Assembly (NCBI GenBank): GCA_035565355.1
Contig: DATMSM010000045.1
Span: 1-6,663, forward strand
Direction of reading: 5' to 3'
Source: Ga0074130 sp035565355
Lineage (GTDB): Bacteria > Pseudomonadota > Gammaproteobacteria > Burkholderiales > Rhodocyclaceae
Length of the DNA: 6,663 bases
Shown here: one piece after another, positions 1 through 6,130 of the stretch
Position numbering within the stretch: position 1 is the stretch's first letter
Layout: the number at the start of each line of letters is the position of its first letter
Notes under the pieces: model-generated
What the model saw: the letters and a program-made list of their open reading frames with translations, nothing else
What the model was told of the DNA's origin: nothing
Databases searched by the model: none
Translations under genes and position numbers: made by a program

Positions 1-20
1 GCTTTTCATTTGTGCCGCCT

Positions 21-49
21 TTGTTTTTGTGCTGTCGGGCGATTAAAAT
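21..49 (+). promoter_or_regulatory. Putative sigma-70 promoter of the DUF748 gene
   Basis: A -35-like TTGTTT (21-26) and a -10-like TAAAAT (44-49, five of six consensus bases) are separated by exactly 17 bp. Transcription would begin near 56, giving a leader of about 20 nt that still contains the GGAG at 70-73. This placement supports the ATG at 79 over any start further upstream, because an earlier start would overlap the promoter. The -35 element matches only in TTG, so the assignment is a pattern match only. Confidence 0.45.
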
Positions 50-69
50 TCAATTGTCATTGCTGTCGC

Positions 70-73
70 GGAG
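70..73 (+). promoter_or_regulatory. Ribosome binding site deciding the DUF748 start
   Basis: GGAG lies 5 bp before the ATG at 79. The reading frame stays open upstream to base 10, but that extension is Cys-rich, runs through the likely promoter and precedes the basic/hydrophobic anchor. The ATG at 79 is therefore preferred. Confidence 0.6.
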
Positions 74-78
74 CCACC

Positions 79-2931
79 ATGAGCGAGTCTGTCCAGGACA
101 GGTTGTTGAAATCCCCCTATGCGCAGAAAGCCGCGGCAGGCGTCAGACGTCATCGGCGCTGGCTGTATGCTTTCGCCGGCCTGTTCATCCTGTTCGGTCT
201 GCTGGGCTATCTGTGGTTGCCTGGCTTCGCCAAGGGCAAGGCCGAGGCCTTGCTGTCGGAAAAGCTGCATCGGCCCGTCACCATTCAGCGCATCGAGATT
301 CACCCTTACAGTCTGGAAGCTGCCATTGAGGGGCTGCGCATCGGCGAGCGCGAAGGAGAGGGCGAGCTGCTGGGGCTTGACCGGCTCTATGTCAACCTCA
401 GCTCGGCCTCTATCTATCGCCGCGCGCCCGTCATCAGCGCGATCAAGCTGACGGGACCGCGCGTGCATCTGGTGCGCAATGCCGATGGCACGCTCAGCAT
501 CAGCGATCTCATCGAAGAGTTTTCCAAGGAGCCGCCCTCTGAAGAGCCCGCCCGTTTCTCGGTCAGCAATATCGAGGTGGAAGGCGGCCGCATCACGCTG
601 GACGACAGGCTCAAGCAGGGTACGCAGCAGATCAGCGAGATCAAGATCGGTGTGCCTTTCGTCGCCAGTTTTGAAAGCGCGGAAGAAGTCTGGGTGGCGC
701 CGCATCTGTCGGCGCGCCTCAACGACAAGGCCCAGTTGCTGTTTGAAGGCAAGGCACGGCCTTTCGCCGACAAGCGTGAAATGGCCCTGGATATCGTGCT
801 GGACGGCCTTGATCTGACCGGCGTGGATCAGTATGCGCCGCCGCTCAAGGGCATCAGTCTCCTGTCCGGGCTGCTTGATACCAAACTCGACGTGAGCTTT
901 GTCCAGCCGGGCGATGCGCCGGCTTCCATCCGTATCAGCGGCGATGTCGTGTTGCGCAATCTGAGCGTAGACAACAAGGCCGGTCTGCCGTGGCAGCTTA
1001 AGGGCGAGCGTCTGGCCGTGCACCTGGATGGCCTGGACCCCTTCCTGAAGCAGCCGGTCAAGGCGGCGTTGAAAGCAGATAATCTGAGTCTGGTACAAGG
1101 TACGCGCCCGGAGCTCAAGATCGACATGCTCAGTCTCACCGATGTCGTGGCTGACATGGCGACAAGCCATACGAGCTTTGCGCTTGACTCCACCATCAAC
1201 GGCAAGGGCCATCTGCGTGCCAAGGGCAAGGCGGGCTGGGCGCCGGTGAGTGCCGATGTCGAGCTTGATGTCGAGCAGGTGGACTTTGTCGCCCTGCAAG
1301 GTTGGGTGCTGGAGAAGATGGACCGCCCCTCGCTGGCACTGACCAAGGGCGCCTTGAGTTTTACGGGCAAGGTCAAGGCGGAGGGGCAGCCTTTGAACGT
1401 CGCGGTGCTGGGCAAGGCCGGCATCAGCGAGTTCAATCTGCTGGACAAGGCAACTTCCGAGGATCTGCTGCGCTGGGGCAGTCTGGAGCTTGACGGCATC
1501 GATGTGAACACCGCGCCGCTGAATGTGAAGATAGCCTCCGTCGTGCAGAGTGATTTGTTTGCGCGCATCACCATCATGCCCGATGGTTCGATCCGCCTGC
1601 GCGATGCCTTGCTGCAGGGTGAGGAGAGCGCGGCCGAGAAGGCCGCCGAGCAAAAGGCCGAACAGCAGGCCGAAGCGGCCGGCAAGGAGGTCGAGAAGAC
1701 CCGTGCCGGCACGGTAACGACGGCGGATGTGCCACAGAAGAAGGAAGCCCTGCCCATTCAGGTCGGCACCGTGGTGTTGAAGAACGGCAACGTGATTTTC
1801 AACGACCGCTTCATCAAGCCAAATTACCGTGCCAATCTGACCCGCCTCAACGGCAAGGTCGGTCCGCTGGCGCCGGGGCAGCGTGGACAGGTCGCGCTGA
1901 CCGGCTTCGTCAATCGTACTGCGCCGCTGGAAATCAAGGGCAAGCTCGATCCCTTCGGCAGCGAACTGTTCCTGGACCTGACCGCCAAGGCCAAGGGCAT
2001 AGACCTGCCGGGCTTCACGCCCTACTCGGGCCGCTATATCGGCTATGCCATCGAGAAAGGCAAGCTCTCGGTGGATCTGCACTATTTCATCGAGAAGGGC
2101 GAGCTGCGCGCGGAGAACAACATCTTCCTCGACCAGCTGACCCTGGGGCAGAAGGTGGATAGCCCGGACGCCCTGTCCCTGCCTGTTTCCCTGGCCATTT
2201 CCCTGCTGCAGAACTCGCGCGGCGAAATCGATCTGAACCTGCCCGTCAGCGGTTCGCTCAACGATCCGGAGTTCTCTATCGGCGGTCTGATCGTCAAGGT
2301 CTTCTTCAATCTGCTGACCAAGGCGGTGACAGCGCCGTTTGCCCTGCTCGGCAACATCTTTGGTGGCGGCGCGGATCTCTCCTATATCGAGTTTGCACCG
2401 GGGCATGCACGCCTGACGCCGGAGGCCGAGAAGAGCCTGGAGGCAATCAGCAAGGCCATGGCTGACCGGCCGGCCCTGAAGATGGAAATTACCGGCATTG
2501 CCACCACGGCAACGGATCGCGAAGGCCTCAAGCAGGCCACGCTGGAGCGCCGCGTCAAGTCGCAGAAGCTTGCGGAGCTGGCCAAGCAGGGCAAGAGCGG
2601 CGGCAGCCTCAACGAGGTGACGTTGAGTGCCGCCGAATATCCGAAGTATCTGGAGCAGGCTTATAAAGCGGAGAAGTTCGACAAGCCGCGCAATCTGATT
2701 GGCCTGACCAAGTCCTTGCCTGTTGCCGAGATGGAGCGACTGATGCTGGAGCATCTGCCGGCGGGCGATGAAGAACTGCGCTCGCTGGCCGAGCGCCGTG
2801 CGCGTGCCGCGCACGAAGCGCTGATGGCCAAGGGTGTGCCGGGAGACCGGGTGTTTGTGGTACAACCGCGAGTCGATGCGACGGCTGCTGACAAGAAGCC
2901 TGGCGGTCGCGCCGATTTCTCCATGCGCTAG
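79..2931 (+). CDS. DUF748 (AsmA-like) inner-membrane-anchored envelope protein
   Basis: The product has 950 residues. A basic N-terminus (RRHRRW, 23-28) precedes one transmembrane helix at about 29-48, so most of the protein should lie in the periplasm. Residues about 50-145 resemble the start of AsmA/DUF748 proteins: a short helix (KAEALLSEKLHRPV), repeating beta strands, and the pattern RNADGTLSISDLI at 133-145. Long beta-rich repeats follow. At about 515-545 there is a charged Glu/Ala/Lys linker that looks helical. The second DUF748 half then starts near 560, with the typical VVLKNGNVIFNDRF pattern. The C-terminus (about 769-950) has OmpA-like pieces: YIEFAPGHARLTPEAEKSL at 769-787 and LAERRARAAHEALMAKGVPGDRV near the end. 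AsmA-like proteins are linked to lipid traffic and outer-membrane integrity, but the exact role of DUF748 members is not established. The SOD-like lipoprotein gene follows after 36 bp, probably in one operon. Family call is firm; function is open. Confidence 0.9.
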   Translation: MSESVQDRLLKSPYAQKAAAGVRRHRRWLYAFAGLFILFGLLGYLWLPGFAKGKAEALLSEKLHRPVTIQRIEIHPYSLEAAIEGLRIGEREGEGELLGLDRLYVNLSSASIYRRAPVISAIKLTGPRVHLVRNADGTLSISDLIEEFSKEPPSEEPARFSVSNIEVEGGRITLDDRLKQGTQQISEIKIGVPFVASFESAEEVWVAPHLSARLNDKAQLLFEGKARPFADKREMALDIVLDGLDLTGVDQYAPPLKGISLLSGLLDTKLDVSFVQPGDAPASIRISGDVVLRNLSVDNKAGLPWQLKGERLAVHLDGLDPFLKQPVKAALKADNLSLVQGTRPELKIDMLSLTDVVADMATSHTSFALDSTINGKGHLRAKGKAGWAPVSADVELDVEQVDFVALQGWVLEKMDRPSLALTKGALSFTGKVKAEGQPLNVAVLGKAGISEFNLLDKATSEDLLRWGSLELDGIDVNTAPLNVKIASVVQSDLFARITIMPDGSIRLRDALLQGEESAAEKAAEQKAEQQAEAAGKEVEKTRAGTVTTADVPQKKEALPIQVGTVVLKNGNVIFNDRFIKPNYRANLTRLNGKVGPLAPGQRGQVALTGFVNRTAPLEIKGKLDPFGSELFLDLTAKAKGIDLPGFTPYSGRYIGYAIEKGKLSVDLHYFIEKGELRAENNIFLDQLTLGQKVDSPDALSLPVSLAISLLQNSRGEIDLNLPVSGSLNDPEFSIGGLIVKVFFNLLTKAVTAPFALLGNIFGGGADLSYIEFAPGHARLTPEAEKSLEAISKAMADRPALKMEITGIATTATDREGLKQATLERRVKSQKLAELAKQGKSGGSLNEVTLSAAEYPKYLEQAYKAEKFDKPRNLIGLTKSLPVAEMERLMLEHLPAGDEELRSLAERRARAAHEALMAKGVPGDRVFVVQPRVDATAADKKPGGRADFSMR

Positions 2932-2955
2932 GCTGTGGCGCCCCGCTCAATGATC

Positions 2956-2961
2956 AAGGAG
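2956..2961 (+). promoter_or_regulatory. Ribosome binding site deciding the SOD-like gene start
   Basis: AAGGAG stands 6 bp before the ATG at 2968. An in-frame GTG at 2935 would add 11 residues before the lipoprotein signal peptide and lacks a comparable site. The ATG at 2968 places a short Arg-Lys N-terminus directly before the hydrophobic segment, as expected for a lipoprotein. Confidence 0.8.
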
Positions 2962-2967
2962 TTTTGC

Positions 2968-3471
2968 ATGCGTAAAACCGCCGTCTCCGCCGCGACCCTG
3001 GCGGTCGCCCTGATGCTGTCCGGCTGCCTGCCGAATACGACCAAGCCCGAACCGGTGGCGGTGGCCGTGCTGGACACCGTGGGCGCCAATTCGATCAAGG
3101 GGCGCATCACTTTCGGCGACCAGGACGGCGTGACGCGCATCTTCCTCGATCTGACCGGCCTGACTGGCGAACACGGCTTTCATATTCACGAGGAAGCGGA
3201 TTGCCGCGCCGCCCTCGCCAATGTGACGCATGGCCACTTCAATCCGGAGAAGAAGCCGCACGGCCAGCATATGGGCGACCTACCGAATATCCGTTCCGAT
3301 GTGTACGGCACCATGCGCGATGCCATGTTTGTGCGGCATGTGGCCTTGACCGGTGCGAACAGCGTGATCGGGCGCACCCTCATCATCACGTCCAACTTTG
3401 ACGACTTCAAGTCGCAACCGGATGGCCGCTCCGGCCCGGCCATTGCCTGCGGCATGATCAAGCCGATCTGA
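2968..3471 (+). CDS. Cu/Zn superoxide dismutase-family lipoprotein with altered active site
   Basis: The product has 167 residues. The N-terminus (MRKTAVSAAT, then a hydrophobic run) ends in a lipobox LSGC at 17-20, so Cys20 is probably lipidated and the protein membrane-attached in the envelope. The rest follows the SodC fold: FHIHE carries copper ligands His72 and His74; Cys79 and Cys161 match the conserved disulfide; HFNP carries the bridging His90; His98, His101 and Asp104 (QHMGD) match the zinc ligands. IGRTL leads to the electrostatic loop and IACGM ends the domain. Two key residues are missing. The position after GRTLII, normally His (fourth copper ligand), is Thr141, and the arginine three residues before the last Cys is Ala158. 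Known SodC enzymes convert superoxide to oxygen and peroxide. Here normal dismutase chemistry is doubtful, and a structural, zinc-binding or copper-handling role is possible. It lies 36 bp after the DUF748 gene, with no obvious promoter of its own. Confidence 0.88.
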   Translation: MRKTAVSAATLAVALMLSGCLPNTTKPEPVAVAVLDTVGANSIKGRITFGDQDGVTRIFLDLTGLTGEHGFHIHEEADCRAALANVTHGHFNPEKKPHGQHMGDLPNIRSDVYGTMRDAMFVRHVALTGANSVIGRTLIITSNFDDFKSQPDGRSGPAIACGMIKPI

Positions 3472-3477
3472 CCTGCT

Positions 3478-4389
3478 TCAGGCGGCGTGCTGGCTGCATG
3501 CCGCCTTGACCCGCTCGCGCAGTATCTCCACCAGGCGGCGTATGCCCGGTCCGGCAAAGTCCGGATCGGCGACGATCAGGTAAATATCCGCCCAGCGTTC
3601 CTGGCCTTCGCGTAGCGGCAACGGCAGCAGCCGCCCGTCGGCCAGCTCGCGTTTGATGCGCTCTGCCGGCAGCCAGGAGAATCCGTAACCCGCGCACAGC
3701 GCCTCGATGGAGGTCGCCATATGGCTGACCGTCCAGCGTTGATCGACCTCGACCATGACGGCGCGCCGATCGCGCTGGCTGCCCGTATCGCGGACGGTGA
3801 TGTGACGATGACCGCGCAGGTCGCGCTGGGTGAGCTGGCGCCCGAGCTTGTGGAGCGGATGCTCGGGGTGCGCAACGGCGATGATGGGTGTGCGCATCAG
3901 GAGCTCGCCGAAGAAGCCGGGCGGGATATGCGGCGTGATCGCGATATCGGCGCGGCCAGTGAGCAGGGCTTCAGCCGTGCCGCTGAGCACGGACTCGATG
4001 ACCTCGATCCGCGTCTGCGGGCTTTCCTCGCCGAATTGGTTCAGGCTGGCCAGCAGCAGCGAGGTGGGAAACAGGATTTCTGCGGCAACCCCGATTTCGG
4101 CCTCCCAGCCGGCGGAGAGATTCCTTGCCGCGCGTTCCAGTTCCGTTGCTTCGCTCACCAGCGCCAGTGCGCGCCGGTAGAGCAATTGCCCCGTCGGTGT
4201 GAGCACAGCCTTGCGCCCCTGGATCTCGAAGGCCTTCACGTCGAGCTGCGATTCGATCTTCTGCACCGCATAGCTCACCGCCGACTGGCTCTTGTGCAGC
4301 TTCTCCGCCGCCTGCGCATAGCCGCCGGCATCGACGACAGCAATCAGTGCGCGCCATTGCTCCAGCGCGATATGGGGGCTCTCAGCCAT
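3478..4389 (-). CDS. LysR-family transcriptional regulator
   Basis: The product has 303 residues, normal length for the family. The N-terminal winged helix-turn-helix spans about 8-67, with the helix-turn-helix at about 23-44 (GGYAQAAEKLHKSQSAVSYAV), followed by the linker helix (about 68-95). The effector-binding domain covers about 97-295, including ADIAITP (147-153) and the AGYGFSWLP segment (233-241). Such proteins are usually tetramers that bind T-N11-A dyads and respond to a small molecule. The gene is divergent from azoR across 128 bp, the classic layout for a LysR regulator and its target, so azoR and pirin are the likely targets, with probable autoregulation. The ligand cannot be read from the sequence. 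Its 3' end is 6 bp from the stop of the convergent SOD-like gene. The ATG at 4389 has only a weak upstream site (GGATG), but it opens a normal-length LysR N-terminus. Confidence 0.93.
   Translation of the reverse strand: MAESPHIALEQWRALIAVVDAGGYAQAAEKLHKSQSAVSYAVQKIESQLDVKAFEIQGRKAVLTPTGQLLYRRALALVSEATELERAARNLSAGWEAEIGVAAEILFPTSLLLASLNQFGEESPQTRIEVIESVLSGTAEALLTGRADIAITPHIPPGFFGELLMRTPIIAVAHPEHPLHKLGRQLTQRDLRGHRHITVRDTGSQRDRRAVMVEVDQRWTVSHMATSIEALCAGYGFSWLPAERIKRELADGRLLPLPLREGQERWADIYLIVADPDFAGPGIRRLVEILRERVKAACSQHAA
3481..3505 (+). terminator. Strong hairpin after the SOD-like gene, possible terminator
   Basis: GGCGGCGTGC (3481-3490) pairs with GCATGCCGCC (3496-3505) over ten positions including one G-T, with a 5-nt loop. 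It begins 9 nt after the SOD-like stop codon and lies entirely inside the last codons of the convergent lysR gene. On the plus strand only TT follows, so it lacks the U-tract of a classical intrinsic terminator. It could stop or protect the 3' end of the DUF748-SOD transcript. Coding constraint on lysR is an alternative explanation. Confidence 0.35.
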
Positions 4390-4403
4390 ATAACATCCAA
4401 TTA

Positions 4404-4417
4404 TTAGATCAAACTAA
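4404..4417. promoter_or_regulatory. Candidate LysR operator 1, TTAG-N6-CTAA dyad
   Basis: TTAG (4404-4407) and CTAA (4414-4417) form a perfect 4-bp inverted repeat around six bases, close to the T-N11-A form of LysR-family boxes. It lies 15-28 bp upstream of the lysR ATG and just downstream of the proposed lysR -10 element, so binding there would fit autorepression. Its right half, AAACTAAG (4411-4418), recurs exactly at 4491-4498. Confidence 0.35.
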
Positions 4418-4421
4418 GCAA

Positions 4422-4451
4422 AATATTGTGCTTTTTTATCTGTTTTGTAAA
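4422..4451 (-). promoter_or_regulatory. Putative lysR promoter
   Basis: Read on the minus strand, a -35-like TTTACA (complement of 4446-4451, five of six consensus bases) is followed after 18 bp by a -10-like AATATT (4422-4427, four of six). Transcription would start near 4415, inside the TTAG-N6-CTAA dyad, with a leader of roughly 25 nt. The AT-rich stretch offers other -10 options, so the exact hexamers are uncertain. Confidence 0.35.
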
Positions 4452-4453
4452 TA
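4426..4453 (+). promoter_or_regulatory. Weak candidate azoR promoter
   Basis: TTGTGC (4426-4431) and TAAATA (4448-4453) are 16 bp apart on the plus strand. Each matches consensus at only three of six positions, which would suit a promoter needing a LysR activator. The start would be near 4460, giving a leader of about 58 nt containing the 4470-4483 hairpin and the second dyad. TTAAAT at 4455-4460 is an alternative -10 element. Confidence 0.2.
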
Positions 4454-4469
4454 GTTAAATGGGTGTGTC

Positions 4470-4483
4470 GGGACAACAGTCCC
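4470..4483 (+). promoter_or_regulatory. Small GGGAC-AACA-GTCCC hairpin upstream of azoR
   Basis: GGGAC (4470-4474) and GTCCC (4479-4483) are perfect complements around the tetranucleotide AACA. The element is 34 bp before the azoR ATG, probably inside the untranslated leader. It could be an RNA stem or a small protein-binding palindrome. Five base pairs is short, so chance is possible. Confidence 0.25.
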
Positions 4484-4498
4484 CTTAACGAAACTAAG
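4484..4498. promoter_or_regulatory. Candidate LysR operator 2, CTTA-N7-TAAG dyad
   Basis: CTTA (4484-4487) and TAAG (4495-4498) form a perfect inverted repeat around seven bases. T4485 and A4497 fit T-N11-A exactly. The right half, AAACTAAG (4491-4498), is identical to that of the dyad at 4404-4417, 80 bp away. It ends 7 bp before the azoR ribosome binding site (AAGGAG, 4506-4511), so binding here could block transcription or help loop the region with site 1. Confidence 0.35.
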
Positions 4499-4517
4499 TG
4501 AATTCAAGGAGAGAAGA

Positions 4518-5132
4518 ATGACGACCCAAGCCCCGCAGACCCTGGTGCAAATCAACAGCAGCCTGTTCTCCGGCCAAGGCCAATCGAGCGCACTGGCCGA
4601 TCAGTTCGTGGCCAAGTGGCAAGCCGCCCATGTCGGCGGCAAGGTGATTCGTCACGACCTTGTCAATGAACAGATCCCGCACCTGGACGGCGCGCGCTTC
4701 CTGTCCTTCCTGGCCAAGCCCGAGGAGCGCAGCGAGGAGCAGAGGGCGGTCGTCGCCTATTCGGATCGGCTCATCAACGAGCTGCGCGAGGCCAGCACCA
4801 TCGTCATCGGCCTGCCGCTTTACAACCTCGGCATCCCGTCGCAGCTCAAGGCCTACTTCGACCATGTGACGCGCGCCGGTGAAACCTTCCGCTACACCTC
4901 GGATGGCGTCGAAGGCTTGCTCAAGGGCAAGAAGGTCTATGTCTTCGCCACGCGCGGCGGCCAGTATGCCGGCACGCCTTTCGATACGCAGACCGGGTTC
5001 ATCCGCAATCTGCTGGGTCTGGTCGGCATCACCGATGTGGAGTTCATCTACGCCGAAGGTCTGGCCCGCAGCGAGATCAAGGAAGGTGCGCTGGCCCAGG
5101 CAAAGGAGCAGGTGGCAGCGCTGGCGGTCTGA
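4518..5132 (+). CDS. azoR: FMN-dependent NAD(P)H azoreductase / quinone reductase, AzoR family
   Basis: The product has 204 residues, close to E. coli AzoR (about 200), and can be followed against it along most of its length. It has a single flavodoxin-like domain. The FMN phosphate loop is near the N-terminus (INSSLFSGQGQSSALAD, 12-28). The isoalloxazine-contacting segment is PLYNLGIPSQLKAYFD (100-115), matching PMYN in AzoR. TRAGETFRYT (118-127) and TRGG (145-148, SRGG in E. coli) complete the site, and GITDVEFIYAEG (170-181) is the typical late strand. Family enzymes are cytoplasmic dimers that use NADH or NADPH for two-electron reduction of azo dyes and quinones; quinone protection is the accepted physiological role in E. 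coli. The start has a strong AAGGAG at 4506-4511, 6 bp upstream. The divergent LysR gene and the pirin 27 bp downstream suggest an inducible detoxification operon. Preferred substrate is unknown. Confidence 0.93.
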   Translation: MTTQAPQTLVQINSSLFSGQGQSSALADQFVAKWQAAHVGGKVIRHDLVNEQIPHLDGARFLSFLAKPEERSEEQRAVVAYSDRLINELREASTIVIGLPLYNLGIPSQLKAYFDHVTRAGETFRYTSDGVEGLLKGKKVYVFATRGGQYAGTPFDTQTGFIRNLLGLVGITDVEFIYAEGLARSEIKEGALAQAKEQVAALAV

Positions 5133-5159
5133 GACGCTCATCAACCAAGGAGAACTTTC

Positions 5160-6017
5160 ATGCATACCCCTCGCACCTTGAAGCAAATCATTCGTTCCGT
5201 TCCCGCATCGGATGGTGCGGGGGTCAAGCTGCGCCGCAGCCTCGGGCAGACGCCGCATCTGCGCGTCGATCCCTTCCTGATGCTGGACGAGTTCTCGTCC
5301 GAGAATCCGGACGACTACGTCGCCGGCTTCCCGTCCCACCCGCACCGCGGCTTCGAAACCGTGACCTATATGCTCGACGGCCATATGTTGCATGAAGACC
5401 ATCTCGGCAATCAGGGCCATCTTAAGAGCGGCGGCGCACAGTGGATGACGGCCGGGCGCGGCATCATCCACTCGGAAATGCCGCAGCAGGAATCTGGCCG
5501 CATGCGCGGTTTCCAGCTGTGGATCAATCTGCCCGCCAGGGAGAAGATGAAGGCCGCCGGTTATCGCGACATTCAGGCCGAGGACATTCCTCGGGTCACG
5601 CTGCCCGGTGGCGCGGTGGTCAAGGTGATTGCCGGCGCGCTGGAGAGCGAAGGGCGGCATGTCGACGGCCCCGTCCAGGGTGTATCCACAGCGCCGCTGT
5701 TTCTCGACGTGCATCTGCCGGCCGGCGCGCATTTTGCGCAAGCGGTCGGTGCCGGCCACAACGTCTTCGTTTATCCCTACGAAGGTTCGCTACGTGTCGG
5801 CAACAGCGAGATTCCGCGCGGCGACGCCGGCGTGCTGGTGCACGGCGATAGCGTTGAGGTCGTGGCCGGTGGCGAGGAAGCGCGCTTCATCCTGCTGGCT
5901 GCGCTGCCCTTGAACGAGCCCATCGTGCAATACGGCCCCTTCGTGATGAACAGTCGCGAGGAGATCGAGCAGGCCTTGCGCGACTACAGTGCCGGCACCT
6001 TTGTAGAGGCCGCGTAG
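5160..6017 (+). CDS. Pirin-family bicupin protein
   Basis: The product has 285 residues, the long two-cupin form close to human pirin in length and longer than E. coli YhhW. The N-terminal cupin carries the metal site: His60 and His62 in SHPHRGFETVTYML, and His104 and Glu106 in GGAQWMTAGRGIIHSEMP, all four expected ligands. The C-terminal pirin domain (about 175-280) ends with the usual YGPFVMNSREEIEQAL pattern. Pirins bind a metal, usually iron; some bacterial members degrade quercetin, and others have been reported to bind metabolic enzymes. With azoR directly upstream (27 bp, AAGGAG at 5147-5152 within the gap), a role in flavonoid or quinone oxidation is plausible but inferred. The protein is cytoplasmic, with no signal peptide. 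All metal ligands are present, so no loss of activity is suggested. Confidence 0.93.
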   Translation: MHTPRTLKQIIRSVPASDGAGVKLRRSLGQTPHLRVDPFLMLDEFSSENPDDYVAGFPSHPHRGFETVTYMLDGHMLHEDHLGNQGHLKSGGAQWMTAGRGIIHSEMPQQESGRMRGFQLWINLPAREKMKAAGYRDIQAEDIPRVTLPGGAVVKVIAGALESEGRHVDGPVQGVSTAPLFLDVHLPAGAHFAQAVGAGHNVFVYPYEGSLRVGNSEIPRGDAGVLVHGDSVEVVAGGEEARFILLAALPLNEPIVQYGPFVMNSREEIEQALRDYSAGTFVEAA

Positions 6018-6027
6018 TCAGGCGTCG

Positions 6028-6052
6028 CGCCGGGAGCGTTCGCGCCCCGGCG
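6028..6052 (+). terminator. GC-rich hairpin with TTCG loop after the pirin gene
   Basis: CGCCGGG (6028-6034) pairs with CCCGGCG (6046-6052). Inside it, GCG (6036-6038) pairs with CGC (6043-6045) around a TTCG tetraloop (6039-6042), with A6035 as a single bulge. The stem thus has ten GC-rich pairs and starts 11 nt after the pirin stop codon. It is followed only by TTACC, so the U-tract is very weak. Position and strength suggest the end of the azoR-pirin operon. Confidence 0.5.
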
Positions 6053-6130
6053 TTACCGAATGTTTGCGCGCCGCGCAACTTGTCGGCGGGATGGTATGGT
6101 CTCGCCTTTCCAACGAAGTCGAGCCTCCGC

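Noticed and set aside
1..12. GCTTTTCATT at the window start as the right arm of an upstream terminator.
   Set aside because: The matching left arm would be outside the window, so it cannot be tested here.
10..78. Extension of the DUF748 protein upstream of the ATG at 79.
   Set aside because: It would place Cys-rich residues before the membrane anchor and overlap the best promoter, while GGAG sits correctly before 79.
828..1757. A 309-codon minus-strand open frame rich in Ser, Arg and Pro.
   Set aside because: This composition is typical of an out-of-frame reading of GC-rich coding DNA; there is no ribosome binding site or domain.
229..2060. Recurring CAAGGGCAAG words within the DUF748 gene.
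   Set aside because: They encode Lys-Gly-Lys in frame with preferred codons and also occur in azoR; this is codon use, not a DNA repeat.
43..2865. A 940-codon open frame on the minus strand, opposite nearly all of the DUF748 gene.
   Set aside because: Its codons are exact complements of the sense codons, so it stays open only because the sense gene avoids TTA, CTA and TCA. The translation is Gln/Arg/Leu-rich, lacks domain character, and the sense strand has a clear family match.
3721..4407. A 228-codon plus-strand open frame opposite lysR.
   Set aside because: It is the codon-aligned complement of a well-formed LysR protein, and its translation resembles no family.
4494..5759. A 421-codon minus-strand open frame across azoR, the gap and part of pirin.
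   Set aside because: azoR and pirin happen to share the same frame, and both avoid TTA, CTA and TCA, which leaves the complement open. Both sense proteins are unmistakable.
6095..6100. TATGGT as a -10 element for the small exported protein.
   Set aside because: No acceptable -35 hexamer lies 16-18 bp upstream, so the gene's promoter cannot be placed with confidence.
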